The notes beneath the pieces are model-generated. The model was given only the letters and a program-made list of their open reading frames with translations, was not told the DNA's origin and ran no database searches. Below, piece by piece: positions 11,036-21,566 of a stretch of 64,000 bases of DNA. This stretch comes from Dillenia suffruticosa (Eukaryota > Streptophyta > Magnoliopsida > Dilleniales > Dilleniaceae), in assembly GCA_033439265.1 (NCBI GenBank), contig JAVTVX010000035.1, positions 10,256,001 through 10,320,000 on the forward strand, given 5' to 3'. The position numbers and the translations under genes are program-made. The stretch's first letter is position 1, and every line of letters begins with the position of its first letter.

Positions 11036-11183
11036 CATTGAAGGTAAAACAGTCAAAGAGGGATAAGTTCATTCCCCTTACTATTTTGAATAGATACAAT
11101 TATTGAAGCAAATAAAATTTTTGCAGCTGTATTCTTTCCCTTTCATATCAGTGCAAATAGCCAGAAAGAAAGAAAGACCTTTA

Positions 11184-11640
11184 AATTGTCTGGCCCTTTC
11201 CCCCTATTATCGTGAATAGATACTATTGTGAATACGTCCCTTTACACCTCTTTCTTGTTAAGCCATAGATAAAAGTTTTTGAAAGTTTCGATTTTGGTTT
11301 CACAGACTACTCTCCTCCCCTCTTTCTTTGTTATAGAGTATTTCTCTAAATTTTTCTCGTTTTTACTTGTGTAGAGTAAATTATAAGTGGTACTTTTTCC
11401 TGCACTTTTTCTTGTTTTTCCTTTTTCTACCACCAAGATTTTTTATTTAGAGGTACATGCCCTTTATCTCACCAAATCCACTCTTAGCCATTGTTTTAAC
11501 ATGAAACATCATCTTCCCTCATGCCATATCAAGGTCACTACGTATTTCTCCTAAGGTTTGTTCTCCTACCCTCTCCTTAAAATTGTTTCATTTTTGATCA
11601 TTTAAATTCCAGCACTTAATCCTAAGGGTTGTGCACACTT
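11184..11640 (-). pseudogene. RTE-type LINE pol fragment, array unit 5
   Basis: The ORF at 11242-11436 reads YNLLYTSKNEKNLEKY, then TKKEGRRVVCETKIETFKNF. The spacing of Lys/Glu residues and the aromatic end match the RTE linker KKAVSEARxxAYxxLY. It lacks both endonuclease and RT motifs. Confidence 0.7.
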
Positions 11641-11792
11641 TCCTTCTATGAATACTGTGCTTGAAGAAAGTGCATGGGTATTTTCTTGGGTTTTTGTTTT
11701 GTTATGATGAATGCGAAAATGCAAAATAAAAACCAAGGAAGACATGCCTAATGACAAGCCCAGTCCAACAACGGAAGCAAAACAACTTTGAT

Positions 11793-11840
11793 ACCTCTAG
11801 TGTGTGAGACTAGCGTGATAACCATCTACACCACCCAAAC
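11793..11840 (-). pseudogene. Truncated tRNA-Val(CAC) copy 6
   Basis: The acceptor 5' strand, D arm and anticodon arm (CTCACAC) remain. A deletion has fused the variable region directly to spacer sequence, removing the T arm and B box. Spacing to the next copy is still that of one unit. Confidence 0.75.
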
Positions 11841-11986
11841 CATTGAAGGTAAAACATACAAAGGGGAATAAATTCAATCCCCCTACTATTATGAACAAGT
11901 GAAATCATTGATGCAAATAAAATTTTAGCTGTTATACTCTTTCCCTTTCATATCAATGCAAAAAGCATGAAAGAAAGAATGTCTTT

Positions 11987-12440
11987 CTACTTGTCAAGCC
12001 CTTTCCCCATATGATTGTGAACAGAAACTATTGTGAACACGCCCCTTTCCACCTCATTTGTCTTAAGCGGTTTATAAAAGCTTTTGAAAGTTTCATTTTT
12101 TATTTCACTTACTACTCTCTTCATCTCTTTCTTGGTTACAACGTACTTCTCTAAATGTTTCTCGTTTTTACTAGTGTAGAGTATATTATAACAGTACTTT
12201 TCGCCTTTCCTTATGTTTGAATTTCCTTTTTCCACCACCAATTTTTTTTAGAGGTACATGTCCATTTTCTCACCAAATCCACTCTTAGCCATCATTTTCA
12301 CATCAATTGTCATCTTCCCTCATGCCGTATTATGGTAACTATGTGTTTGTCTTTAAGGCTAGTTCTCCTACCCTATCTATAAAATCGTTTCGTTTATGAT
12401 TTAAATTCCGCCACTTAATCCTAAGGGTTGTTCACACATT
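11987..12440 (-). pseudogene. RTE-type LINE pol fragment, array unit 6
   Basis: Among the best-preserved copies, with an 84-codon open frame (11987-12241). Residues 1-20 are basic, residues 21-35 read ILYTSKNEKHLEKY, then TKKEMKRVVSEIKNETFKSF and NEVERGVFTIVSV. This parallels the RTE pol order WxKYKxAKKExKKAVSEA, LYxxLGTKEGEKxIYxxA. The reading continues off a CC-rich end that overlaps the 5' flank of the next tRNA. Confidence 0.75.
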
Positions 12441-12660
12441 CCTTCTATGAATACTATACTTGAAGAAAGTTCTTAGGTATTTTCTTAGATTTTTGTTTTG
12501 TCATGATGAATGCGAAAATGCAAAATAAAAACCAAGTAAGTATACCAAATGACAAGCACAATCTAACAACGAAAGAAAAACAACTTTCGTAGGGAAGTGC
12601 TACGGCCCCATATAAGTCTTTTGACATCACTGAAAAGTTTGAGAAAGAGTTAAAGTAGAA

Positions 12661-12734
12661 TGTCTGAGCCCGGGTTCGAACCGGGGACCTTTAGTGTGTG
12701 AGACTAGCGTGATAGCCAACTACACCACCCAGAC
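12661..12734 (-). tRNA. tRNA-Val(CAC), near-canonical copy 7
   Basis: The acceptor stem GTCTGGG/CTCAGAC and T stem CCCGG/CCGGG are perfect and the anticodon is CAC. The anticodon stem has one C-A mismatch at its base (CTAGT/ACTAA). The A box is GTGTAGTTGG and the B box GGTTCGAACCC. It differs from the consensus of the array at two positions. Flanks are as in the other units. Confidence 0.65.
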
Positions 12735-12841
12735 CATTGAAGGTAAAATAGTCAAAGGGGGATAAGCTCATTCCCCCTACCATTTTGAAAAGATACAATC
12801 ATTGAAGCAAATAAAATTTTTGCTGTTATGTTCTTTCCCTT

Positions 12842-13340
12842 TCATATCAGTGCAAACAGCCAGAAAGAAAGAAGGACCTTCTTCTTGTCAAGCCCTTTCC
12901 CCCTACTATTGTCAAGTGATACTATTGTTATCACGTCCCTTTCCATATCTTTTGTGTTAAGCCATAGATAAAAGTTTTTGAAAGTTTCGTTTTTGGTTTC
13001 ACTCATTGCTCTCCTCACCTCTTTCTTGGTTACAGCGTATTTCTCTAAATTTTTGTCATTTTTACTTGTGTAGAGCAAATTATAAGTGGTACTTTTCGCC
13101 GTTACTTTTTCTTGAATGTCCTTTTTCCACCTCTAAGATTTTTCATTTAGTGGTGCATGCCCTTTTTGTCACCAAATCCACTCTTCGCCCTCATTTTCAC
13201 ATGAAGCATTATCTTTCCTCAAGCCATATAAAGGTCACTACGTATTTCCCCTATGGCTTGTTCTCCTACCAAATTGTTTTGTCTTTCATAGTTTAAATTC
13301 CACCACTTAATTCTAAGGGTTGTGCACACTTTCCATCTAT
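12842..13340 (-). pseudogene. RTE-type LINE pol fragment, array unit 7
   Basis: A 78-codon open frame (12842-13078) starts LYTSKNDKNLEKYAVTKKEV, followed by RRAMSETKNETFKNFY, LNTKDMERDVITIVSL and DNSRGKGLDKKK. LNTKxxExxVxxI matches LGTKEGEKxIYxL of RTE pol. The upstream WWNLN portion (to about 13300) is frameshifted. Confidence 0.75.
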
Positions 13341-13554
13341 GAATACTGTGCTTTAAAGAAAGTGCTTGGATATTTTATTGGGTTTTTGTTTTGTTATGAT
13401 GAATACGAAAATGCAAAATAAAAACCAAGCATGACATGCCTAATGACAAGCCCAGTCCAACAGCAGAAGCAAAACAACTTTGTTAGTGAAGTGTTACGAC
13501 CCAATATAAGTTTTTTGACATCACTAAAAAGCTTTAGAAAAAGCTGAGGTACAA

Positions 13555-13628
13555 TGCCTGATCTTGGGTTCGAACCGGGCATCTCTAGTGTGTAAGACTA
13601 GTGTGATAACTAACTACACTACCTAGAC
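13555..13628 (-). pseudogene. tRNA-Val-derived copy 8, anticodon TAC
   Basis: 74 nt. The loop CTTACAC gives anticodon UAC, which still reads valine codons. The acceptor and T stems have several mismatches (for example CCCGG/CCAAG), so it is probably inactive. Confidence 0.65.
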
Positions 13629-14448
13629 CATTGAAGGTATGACAATCAAAGGGAAAAAAATTCAATCCCCCTACTATTATGAACAAATGCAATCATTGAA
13701 GTAAATAAAATTTTAGCTGTTATATTCATTCCCTTTATATCATTGCAAACAACATGAAAGAAAGAAGGTCTTTCTACTTATCAACCCCTATCCCCTTACT
13801 ATTGTAAACAGATACTATTGTGAACACGTCCCTTTTCACCTCTTTCGACTTAAGCCGTTGATAAAAGTTTTTGAAAGTTTTATTTTTGGTTTCACTCATT
13901 GCTCTTTTCACCTCTTTCTTGGTTACAACGTACTTTTCTAAAGTTTTCTAATGTTTACTAGTGTAGAGGATATTATGAACAGTACTGTTCGCCTTACCTT
14001 TCTCATGTATTTCCTTTTTCCATCACCAAGATTTTTTATTTAGTGGTACACATCCATTTTCTCACCAAATCACTCTTAGCCATTGTTTTCACATCAAATG
14101 TCATCTTCCCTCATGCCATATGAAGATCGCTATATATTTCTCCTAAGGTTTGTTCTCCTACCCTTTCCTCAAAATTGTTTTGTTTTTTATCATTTAAATT
14201 CCACCACTTAATCCTAAGGGTTGCACACATTTTCCTTATATGAATACTATGCTTGAAGAAAGTTCTTGGGTACTTTTTTTGGTTTTTGTTTTGTTACGAA
14301 GAACGTGAAAATACAAAATAAAAACCAAGCAAAACATGCCTAATGACAAGCCCAGTCCAACAACAAAAGTAAAACAACTTTTGTAGGGAAGCACTAAGCC
14401 CAACATAAGTCTTGACATTGAAATGTTTGAGAAAGAGCTGAGGTAGAA

Positions 14449-14522
14449 TGTCTAAGCCCGGATTCGAACCGGGGACCTCTAGTGTGTGAGACTAGTGTGA
14501 TAACCAAGTACACCATCCAGAC
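14449..14522 (-). tRNA. tRNA-Val(CAC), well-folded copy 9
   Basis: The T stem CCCGG/CCGGG and anticodon stem CTAGT/ACTAG are perfect and the anticodon is CAC. The acceptor has one mismatch at its inner end (GTCTGGA/CTTAGAC). The A box has one change (GTGTACTTGG), which may weaken pol III transcription. Confidence 0.5.
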
Positions 14523-14667
14523 CATTGAAGGTAAAACTGTCAAAGTGGTATAAATTCAATCCCCCTATTATTTTGAACAGATACAATCATTGAAATAAAT
14601 AAAATTTTTACCTCATGATCTTTCCCTTTCATATCAATTTAAACAGCCAGAAAGAGGAAAGGTCCTT

Positions 14668-15020
14668 CTACTTGTCAGGCCCTTTCCCCCTACTATTGTG
14701 AACAGATACTATCATGTTAAGCCATGGATAAAAGTTTTTGAAGGTTTCATTTTTGGTTTCACTCTCTGCTCTCCTCACCTCTTTCTTGGTTACTATGTAT
14801 TTCTCTAAATTTTTCTTGCTTTTACTAATGTAGAGTAAATTATAAGTGGTAATTTTTGCCATCAATTTTTCTTGTATGTTCTTTTTCTACCATTAAAATT
14901 TTTTATTAAGAGGTACATGCCCTTTTTCTTGTATTTCTCTAAGGCTTCTGCTCCTACCCTCTCCTCAAAATTATTTTATTTTTCATTGTTTAAATTCTAC
15001 CATTTAATCCTAAGGGTTGT
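14668..15020 (-). pseudogene. RTE-type LINE pol fragment, array unit 9 (internally deleted)
   Basis: The ORF at 14668-14865 keeps YNLLYISKSKKNLEKY and KKEVRRAESETKNETFKNFY, but the TKxxExDV section is missing and the reading jumps to IVSVHNSRGKG. A second deletion (near 14925) has removed the WWNLN part, shortening this unit to about 800 bp. Confidence 0.65.
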
Positions 15021-15249
15021 GCACACTTTCCTTCTATGAATACAGTGCTTGAAGAAAGTGCTTGGGTATTTTCTTTGGTTTTTGTTTTGTTAAGATGAAT
15101 ATGAAAATGGAAAATAAAAACCAAGTAAGATGTGCCTAATGGCAAGCCCAGTCCAACAGCAGAAGCAAAACAGCTTTGGTATTGAAACGTTATGCCCAAC
15201 ATAAGTCTTTTGACATCATTGAAAAGCTTTAGAAAAAGCTGAGGTACAA

Positions 15250-15323
15250 TGTCTGAGTTCGGGTTCGAACTGGGAACCTCTAGTATATGAGACTAGTGTG
15301 ATAACTAGCTACACCATCTAGAC
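15250..15323 (-). pseudogene. tRNA-Val-derived copy 10, anticodon CAT
   Basis: Loop CTCATAT, anticodon CAU. The acceptor GTCTAGA/CTCAGAC has two A-C mismatches and the A box reads GTGTAGCTAG. Pseudogene. Confidence 0.65.
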
Positions 15324-15989
15324 CATTGAAGGTAAAACAATCAAAGGGAAATAAATTCAATCCCCCTACTATTATGAACAATTGCAATCATTGAAGAAAA
15401 TAAAATTTTAGCTATTATATTCTTTCCCTTTCAAATCAATGCAACCAGCATGAAAGAAAGTTCTTTCTACTTGTCAGGCCCTTTCCCCATACTATTGTAA
15501 ATAGATACTATTGTGAACAGTATTGTTCGCCTTACCTTTCTCTTGTATTTCCTTTTTCTACCACCAAGATATTTTATTTAGAGGTACATGTCCTTTTTCT
15601 CACCAAATCCACTCTTAGCCATTGTTTTAACATGAAACACTATCTTCCCTCATGCCATATGAAGGTCGCTATATATTTCTCCTAAGCTTGTTCTCCTACC
15701 CTCTCCTTAAAATTGTTTTGTTTTTTATCGTTTAACTCCACCACTTAATCCTAAGGGTTGCACACACTTTCCTTCTATGAATACTATGCTTGAAGAAAGT
15801 TCTTGGGTATTTTCATGGGTTTTTGTTTTATTTTGAAGAACGCAAAAAGTAAAAATAAAAACCAAGCGGAACATGCCTAATGACAAGCCTAATCCTAAAA
15901 CAAAAGCAAAACAGCTTTCGTAGGGAAGCACTACAGCCCAACATAAGTCTTGACATCACTGAAAAGTTTGAGAAAGAGTTGAAATCGAA

Positions 15990-16063
15990 TGTTTGGGCCC
16001 AAGTTCCAACCAGGGACCTCTGGTGTGTGAGACTAGTGTGATAACCAACTACACTACACAAAC
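15990..16063 (-). pseudogene. tRNA-Val(CAC)-like copy 11
   Basis: Anticodon CAC. The acceptor GTTTGTG/CCCAAAC pairs except for one position and the T stem pairs with wobbles, but the B box is GGTTGGAAC, losing the invariant C. Confidence 0.65.
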
Positions 16064-17444
16064 CATTAAAGGTAAAACTGTCAAAGTGGTATAAATTCAA
16101 TCCCCCTATTATTTTGAATAGATACAATCATTGAAATAAATAAAATTTTTGTTGTTATGTTCTTTCCTTTTCATATCAATTTAAACAATCAAAAAGAAAA
16201 AAGGTCCTTCTACTTATCAGGGCCTTTCCCTCTACTATTGTGAATAGATACTATCATGTGAAGCCATGATAAAAGTTTTTGAATGTTTCATTTTTGGTTT
16301 TACTCACTGCTCTCCTTGCCTCTTTCTTGGTTACAACGTATTTCTCTAAATTTTTCTCGCTTTTACTAATGTAGAGTAAATTATAAGTGGTATTTTTCGC
16401 TTTTACTTTTTCTTGTATTTTCTTTTTCTACCACTAAGATTTTTTCTTAAGAGGTACATGCTCTTTTTCTTCTATTTCTCTAAGGCTTTTGCTCCTACCC
16501 TCTTCTCAAAATTGTTTCGTTTTTCATCATTTAAATCCCACAACTTAACACTACAACAAAATACGATTTTAACCACGGATTTTCGTGACAAAAAAAATTC
16601 GTTGCTATTTTACGACGAATTCAGCGATAAAAACTTTTTCGTTGCTAATTTGCAACAAATTTTGCGACGAAAATGAAGTCGTGGCTAAATTAGTGACAAA
16701 TACATCATTCGTAGCTAAATTTGTCACTAATTAGTGACGAAAAAATTTTCGTAGCTAAATTCGTCATTAATTGATGATAAAAAATTTTTCATTGCAAATT
16801 TCGTAACTAATTAGCAACGAATAATATTTCGTGGCTAAATTTTGCCACGAATTTAAAATCCGTCGTAAAATTTAATCTTTTTTAAATAGAATTTATTTTT
16901 TCTATTTTTCTTTTTATTTTATTAATATGTTATATTTAACTTAAAAATTAATTTAGGGATGGATTTGTTTTCCGTCGCTAAATTTAGCGATGAAAATCCC
17001 AATCCGTCACTAAATTTTTTATATATAATTAAATAAAATATAATATTAATATAATATTTAAATTAAAAATTAATTTAACAACAACAAAATTTATCCGGTG
17101 GTAATTTAGCGATGGATTAAAATTTGTCGCTGAATTTAATCTTTTTTTAATTAAAATTTTATTTTATTAATTTCTATTAACAAATCATATTATTATGTTA
17201 TAATATTTTAGTTTACATTTTATTTTATTATATTATATTTCATTTTTTTAAAAGAATAATATTATTTAATTCTTAAAAAACCATATATTTTATTTTATTT
17301 AAATTATATATAGATTTTAATTAATTTATTATTTTTTTTCTTTTTTTGTTTGATTTAATATTTTTTATTATTGTATTGATAACTTTTATTTTATTTATAT
17401 TATTTTATTCAATAATACAAAATTTTTAATTAAATATTAATCCG

Positions 17445-17880
17445 GACATGTTGGGCGCGAGCCTGCGCGGGTGTTGGTGCATGCACGTAGGGGCGCCGGG
17501 TGCAGGCAGGGGGTCGCGCCAGGCGCAGGCAGCCGTGCGTGCATGCTCGTACGGGAGCCCATACCCTACGCGCGCCTGCCCGCTCCCTGCGCACGCCGGT
17601 GCCCTTCGCGCGCCTGCGTGCCAGGGCGCCCACGCATGCCCGCACAGGCGTCCGCGCCCTGCGCGCGCCCGCTCCCTTTGCCAGCCCACACCCTACGCGC
17701 AGGGGGTCGCGCCAGGCGCAGGTAGGCGCGCGCATGCCCGTATGGGCGCCCGCTCCCTGCGCCCACCCACACCTTACGCGTGCCCTCCCGCTTTCTACGC
17801 ACGCCGGCGCCCTTCGCGCGCCTGCGTGCCAGGGCGCCCGCGCATGCCTGCATGCCAGGGCGCCCTTCATTGTTTTAATG
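17445..17880. repeat. GC-rich island with a 193-bp internal duplication
   Basis: Strongly GC-rich inside an A/T-rich element. GGGTCGCGCC recurs at 17511 and 17704, and the following sequence (up to CGTGCCAGGGCGCC) repeats with changes, giving a period of about 193 bp. All six frames are long and open because of composition (Ala, Arg, Pro-rich), so these ORFs are not evidence of a gene. It may be captured host DNA. Confidence 0.7.
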
Positions 17881-17893
17881 TTAAAAAAAATAC

Positions 17894-17966
17894 TAAATGC
17901 TATTGAAGAGATTTGAACCTTGGACTCGCATTTAAACAGAAGACATGTCACCACTGTACCACCACT
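17894..17966 (-). ncRNA. tRNA-like pol III module (SINE-like) in CACTA
   Basis: On the minus strand GGTGGTACAGTGG resembles an A box, and about 45 bp later AAGGTTCAAATC resembles a B box, followed by a run of eight T. The fold and anticodon are not convincing as a true tRNA. A tRNA-derived SINE fragment is the likelier reading. Confidence 0.4.
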
Positions 17967-18577
17967 TAGTATTGTGTGATAATATTTTTTTTTACTTTCT
18001 TCCTCATCATTTGTTTTCTATTCTCACTTTTTTTTCCTTCCTCTTACTCTCGTCTCTATTTTTGATTTTTTTTCTTTCTATTCTCATTATTAAAATTTCT
18101 TATATATAATAATTATATTGAAATTTCTTATATATTCAAACAAACAAAAATATTTTTTGATTAAATATATAAATTTTTTAAATTATTAATATATTATAAT
18201 TTTTTGATAATTATAATTTTATATTATTGAGTTGTCGTAATCCATTTTTAAGCTATGGAGTAAAAAATAAAATAAAAATGAAAAAGAATAATAAAATAAT
18301 AAAATAAAAGAAACAAAAGAAAACAAAATATAATATTAATATATTTTTTAATTAATTTATTATTTTATTTTAAATTAGTATTTTATTATTTGTTATTTTA
18401 TTAAAAATTATCATATTTATTATTTTTAATTAATATTATTTTAGGTTGGTGGTTTAAATAAAAAAATTATTATATTTATTATTTTAAATTGTTATTATAT
18501 ATTATTTTATTATTATTAGAAAAATGTGAAGGAAAGATAATAAGTAAAAAAAAAAAAATTATATCACATAATATCAT

Positions 18578-18650
18578 TTGGCTTGGTGGTTTACAGGTTT
18601 ATGCTTATGCGTGTGCATACAGGTATGCAGGAGTTCGAACCACGGTGGAG
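18578..18650 (+). ncRNA. tRNA-like module in CACTA (plus-strand copy)
   Basis: TTGGCTTGGTGGTTTACAGG is followed about 30 bp later by GAGTTCGAACCACGG, a good B box (GTTCGAACC). The same module occurs reversed at 57950-58011 in another CACTA element, so it belongs to the transposon family and was not acquired locally. Confidence 0.45.
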
Positions 18651-18687
18651 GCAGGAGGCAAAGCGGCATTTTCCAGCAATTAAGTGA

Positions 18688-18895
18688 GGAGAGCGGCTGG
18701 GGAGAGCGGTTGGAGCGGGGGTGCTGGCTCGAGCGGGTGGACAGCTTGCAGGTTGGTGCTGGCTCGCGTGGGTGGGGGTAGGTGGGGCCTGTCCAGGCTT
18801 TAGGCTAGTGCTGGCTCGTGGGCAGGGCCATCCAGGCACATGCTAGCTCGGGTGGGCAAGGGCCCGTCTAGGCACGTGCGCTCCCCGGGCATTTC
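18688..18895. repeat. GC-rich minisatellite-like block in CACTA
   Basis: Imperfect repeats built on GCTGGCTCG(A/C)G(C/T)GGGTGG and GGCCTGTCCAGGC. Its reverse complement is the 57580-57900 block of the truncated CACTA element, where the repeat is more expanded. Confidence 0.65.
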
Positions 18896-19427
18896 GACGA
18901 ATTTGGAATCAGCGATGGATTCCAAATGCGTCGCTCATTCAATGACGGATTTTTTTATTCGTCGCTAAATTAGGGACAGATAATTTTTCAAAGGACTTTT
19001 TTTTCCTAAATTAGTGACGGATTTTAGCGACAAAAATTATCTGTTGCTAAATTTAGCGACAGATTTCATATTTTCGTCGATAAATTTAACGACGGATTTC
19101 TAATTTTCGTCGCTTAATTTTTGCGATGCGTTATTAGTGACGAAAAATTTTTCATCGCTAATGTTTTTAGTGACGAATTTTTTTAAAATTTTTCTCACTA
19201 AATTTATGGCTAAAAGGCTATTTTTTTGTAGTATAATCCTAAGGGTTGTACACACTTTCCTTCTATGAATACAGTGCTTGAAGAAAGTGTTTGTGTATTT
19301 TCTTGGGTTTTTGTTTTGTTAAGATGAATGCGAAAATGCAAAATAAAAACCAAGGCATGCCTAATAAGAAGCCTAGTCCAATTGCTGAAGCAAAACAACT
19401 GTGGTAATGAAGTGCTATGGCCCAACA

Positions 19428-19488
19428 AGTTTGAACTGTGGACCTCTTGTGTGTGAGACTTGTGGGTAACCAAATATACCACCCATAC
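19428..19488 (-). pseudogene. Truncated tRNA-Val(CAC) copy 12
   Basis: The anticodon loop CTCACAC and D arm are present. A deletion joins the T loop directly to the spacer word CCCAACA, removing the acceptor 3' strand. Confidence 0.7.
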
Positions 19489-19554
19489 CATTGAAGGAAA
19501 AACAGAAAAAAAGGGGAATAAATTCAATCCCCCTACTATTATGAACAAATGCAA

Positions 19555-20085
19555 TCATTGAAGCAAATAAAATTTTAGTTGTTGTATTCTTTCCCTTTCA
19601 TATAAATGCAAACAACACGAAAGAAAGAAGGTCTTTCTTCTTGTCAGGCCTTTCCCCAAACTATTGTGAATAGATACAATTGTGAACACATCCCTTTCCA
19701 TCTCTTTTGCCTTAAGCCATTGATAAAAGCTTTTGAAAATTGCATTTTTAGTTTCACTCACAGCTCGCTTCACCTCTTTCTTGGTTACAACGTCCTCTAA
19801 ATTTTTCTTGTTTTTACTAATATAGAGTAAATTATGAAAAGTAATTTTCGCCTTTCCTTTCTCTTGTATTTCCTTTTTCTACCACCGAGATTTTTTATTT
19901 AGTGGTATATGTCCATTTTCTCACCAAATCCACTCTTAGCCATCATTTTCACAACAAACGACATCTTCCCTCATGCGATATTAAGCTCATTATGTATTTC
20001 TCCTAAGGCTTGTTCTCCTACCCTCCCCTTAAAATTGTTTCGTTTTTCATCGTTTAAATTCCACCATTTAATCCTAAAGGTTGTG
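19555..20085 (-). pseudogene. RTE-type LINE pol fragment, array unit 12
   Basis: The ORF at 19555-19773 reads MKRAVSETKNAIFKSFYQWL, KAKEMERDVFTIVSIHNSLG. The upstream part, in the frame of the ORF at 19971-20189, gives TFRIKWWNLNDEKRNNFKGR then VGEQALGEIHNELNIA, matching the KWWKLKGEExxxFKxKVxEEGxWxL run of RTE pol. A small frame break separates the two parts. Confidence 0.75.
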
Positions 20086-20219
20086 ATGAACACGAAAATG
20101 TAAAATAAAAACCAAGTAAGAGATGTCAAATGACAAGCCCAATCCAACAATGGAAGCAAAGCAGCCCAACATAAGTCTCTTGTCATCACTGAAAAGTTTG
20201 AGAAAGAGTTGAGGTAGAA

Positions 20220-20293
20220 TGTTTGAGCTCGGGTTCGAACCAGAGACCTCTAGTATGTGAGACTAGCATAATAACCAACTAAACCATCCGGAC
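20220..20293 (-). pseudogene. tRNA-Val(CAC)-like copy 13
   Basis: Anticodon CAC and B box GGTTCGAACCC are kept, but the acceptor GTCCGGA/CTCAAAC and the T stem have mismatches. Confidence 0.65.
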
Positions 20294-20438
20294 CATTGAA
20301 GGTAAAATAGTCAAAGGGGAACAAATTCAATCCCCCTACTATTATAGACAAATGCAATCCTTCAAGCAAATAAAATTTTAGCTGTTATATTCTTTCCCTT
20401 TAATATCAATGCAAAAGCATGAAAGAAAGAAGGTCTTT

Positions 20439-20895
20439 CTACATGTCATGCCCTTTCCCCATACTATTGTTAACAGATACTATTGTCAACATGTTCCTTT
20501 CCACCTCTTTTATCTTAAACTGTTGATAAAAGTTTTTGAAAATTTCATTTGTTGTTTCACTCCCTGCTCTATTCACCACTTTCTTGGTTACAACGTACTT
20601 CTCTAAATTTTTCTCGTTTTTACTAGTGTAGCGTAAATTATGAACAGTACTTTTCATCTTTCCTTTCTCTTGTATTTTCTTTTTCCATCATCAAGATTTT
20701 TTATTTAAAGGTACATGCCCATTTTCTTACCAAATCCACTCTTAGCCATCGTTTTCACATCAAATGTCATCTTCCCTCATGCCATATTAAGGTCACTATG
20801 TATTTCTCCTAAGGCTTGTTCTCCTACCCTCTCCATAAAATTGTTTCATTTTTTGTCGTTTAAATTGCACCACTTAATCCTAAGGGTTGTGCACA
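20439..20895 (-). pseudogene. RTE-type LINE pol fragment, array unit 13
   Basis: The 72-codon ORF 20439-20657 carries LRYTSKNEKNLEKYVVTKK, then NRAGSETTNEIFKNFYQQF and KEVERNMLTIVSV. The WWNLN portion upstream (to 20890) is present as DNA but out of frame. Confidence 0.7.
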
Positions 20896-21119
20896 CTTTC
20901 CTTCTGTGAATACTTTGCTTGAAGAAAGTTCTGGGGTATTTTATTTGGTTTTTTTTTGTTATGATGAACGCAATAATGCAAAATAAAAACCAAGCAAGAC
21001 ATGCCTAATGACAAGCCTAATCCAACAACAGAAGCAAAACAGCTTTTGTAGGGAAGCATTACAACCCAACATAAGTCTTTTGACATCACTGAAAAGTTTG
21101 AGAAAGAGCTAAGGTAGAA

Positions 21120-21193
21120 TATCTAAGCCCAGGTTTGAACCGGGGACCTCTAGTGTGTGAGACTAGCGTGATAACCAACTACACTACCCAGAC
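21120..21193 (-). tRNA. tRNA-Val(CAC), well-folded copy 14
   Basis: The acceptor GTCTGGG/CTTAGAT pairs with G-T wobbles, the anticodon stem CTAGT/ACTAG is perfect with CAC, and the T stem CCCGG/CTGGG pairs with a wobble. The A box is GTGTAGTTGG and the B box GGTTCAAACCT, still acceptable. The downstream T4 run is kept, but the array just 5' of it is deleted. Confidence 0.5.
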
Positions 21194-21546
21194 CATTGAA
21201 ATTTTCTCATTTTTTGACAATGTATTTCTCTCAAATTTTCTCATTTTTTCTAGCTTAGAGTAAATTATAAGTGATACTTTTCGCCTTTACTTTTTCTTAT
21301 TTTTCCTTTTTCAACCACCAAGATTTTTTATTTAGAGGTACATGCCCTTTTCGTCAGCAAATCCACTCTTAGCTATTGTTTTCACATGAAACGTCAACTT
21401 CTCTCATGCCATATTAAGGTCACTATGCATTTCTCCTAATGCTTGTTCTCCTACCCTCCCCCAAAAATTGTTACGTTTTTTATCTTTTAAATTCCACCAT
21501 TTAATCCAAAGGTTGTGCACACTTCCTATCTATGAATACTATGCTT

Positions 21547-21566
21547 TAACAAATACACTACCCAGA
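21547..21566 (-). pseudogene. tRNA-Val stub (15)
   Basis: Only the D arm and acceptor 5' strand of a tRNA copy remain, followed by the usual upstream flank. A deletion removed the rest of the gene and the spacer. Confidence 0.6.

Larger units (their letters stand above)
9447..16548 (-). repeat. tRNA-Val/LINE tandem array, segment B
   Basis: Eight tRNA-like copies start at 10075, 10962, 11793 (truncated), 12661, 13555, 14449, 15250 and 15990. Spacings of 887-900 mark full units, and shorter spacings (about 740-870) reflect deletions inside LINE or spacer parts. LINE fragments beyond those listed separately lie at about 9447-9850 (second half of the unit split by the gypsy element), 13776-14230, 15470-15770 (deleted) and 16212-16548 (cut by the CACTA element). 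Most units keep the palindrome GGGGGAT...ATCCCCC in some form upstream of the tRNA. Confidence 0.9.
16549..19233. mobile_element. Non-autonomous CACTA transposon (2685 bp)
   Basis: Starts CACTACAACAAAA and ends TTTTTTTGTAGTA (terminal G changed to A). It is flanked by TAA at 16546-16548 and 19234-19236, a 3-bp duplication as expected for CACTA. Subterminal GCGACGAA-type repeats fill 16570-17120 and 18890-19200. The interior holds an A/T-rich tract, a 440-bp GC-rich island, a pol III-type tRNA-like module on each strand, and a second GC-rich block. There is no transposase. Its left end is related to the CACTA end at 1-900 (reverse orientation) and its right half to the truncated element at 57287-59117 (reverse orientation). 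Confidence 0.92.

Noticed and set aside
17426..17954. Six overlapping ORFs of 84-174 codons
   Set aside because: The same effect in the GC island of a CACTA element. No frame shows a domain and the 193-bp duplication explains repeated peptide pieces.
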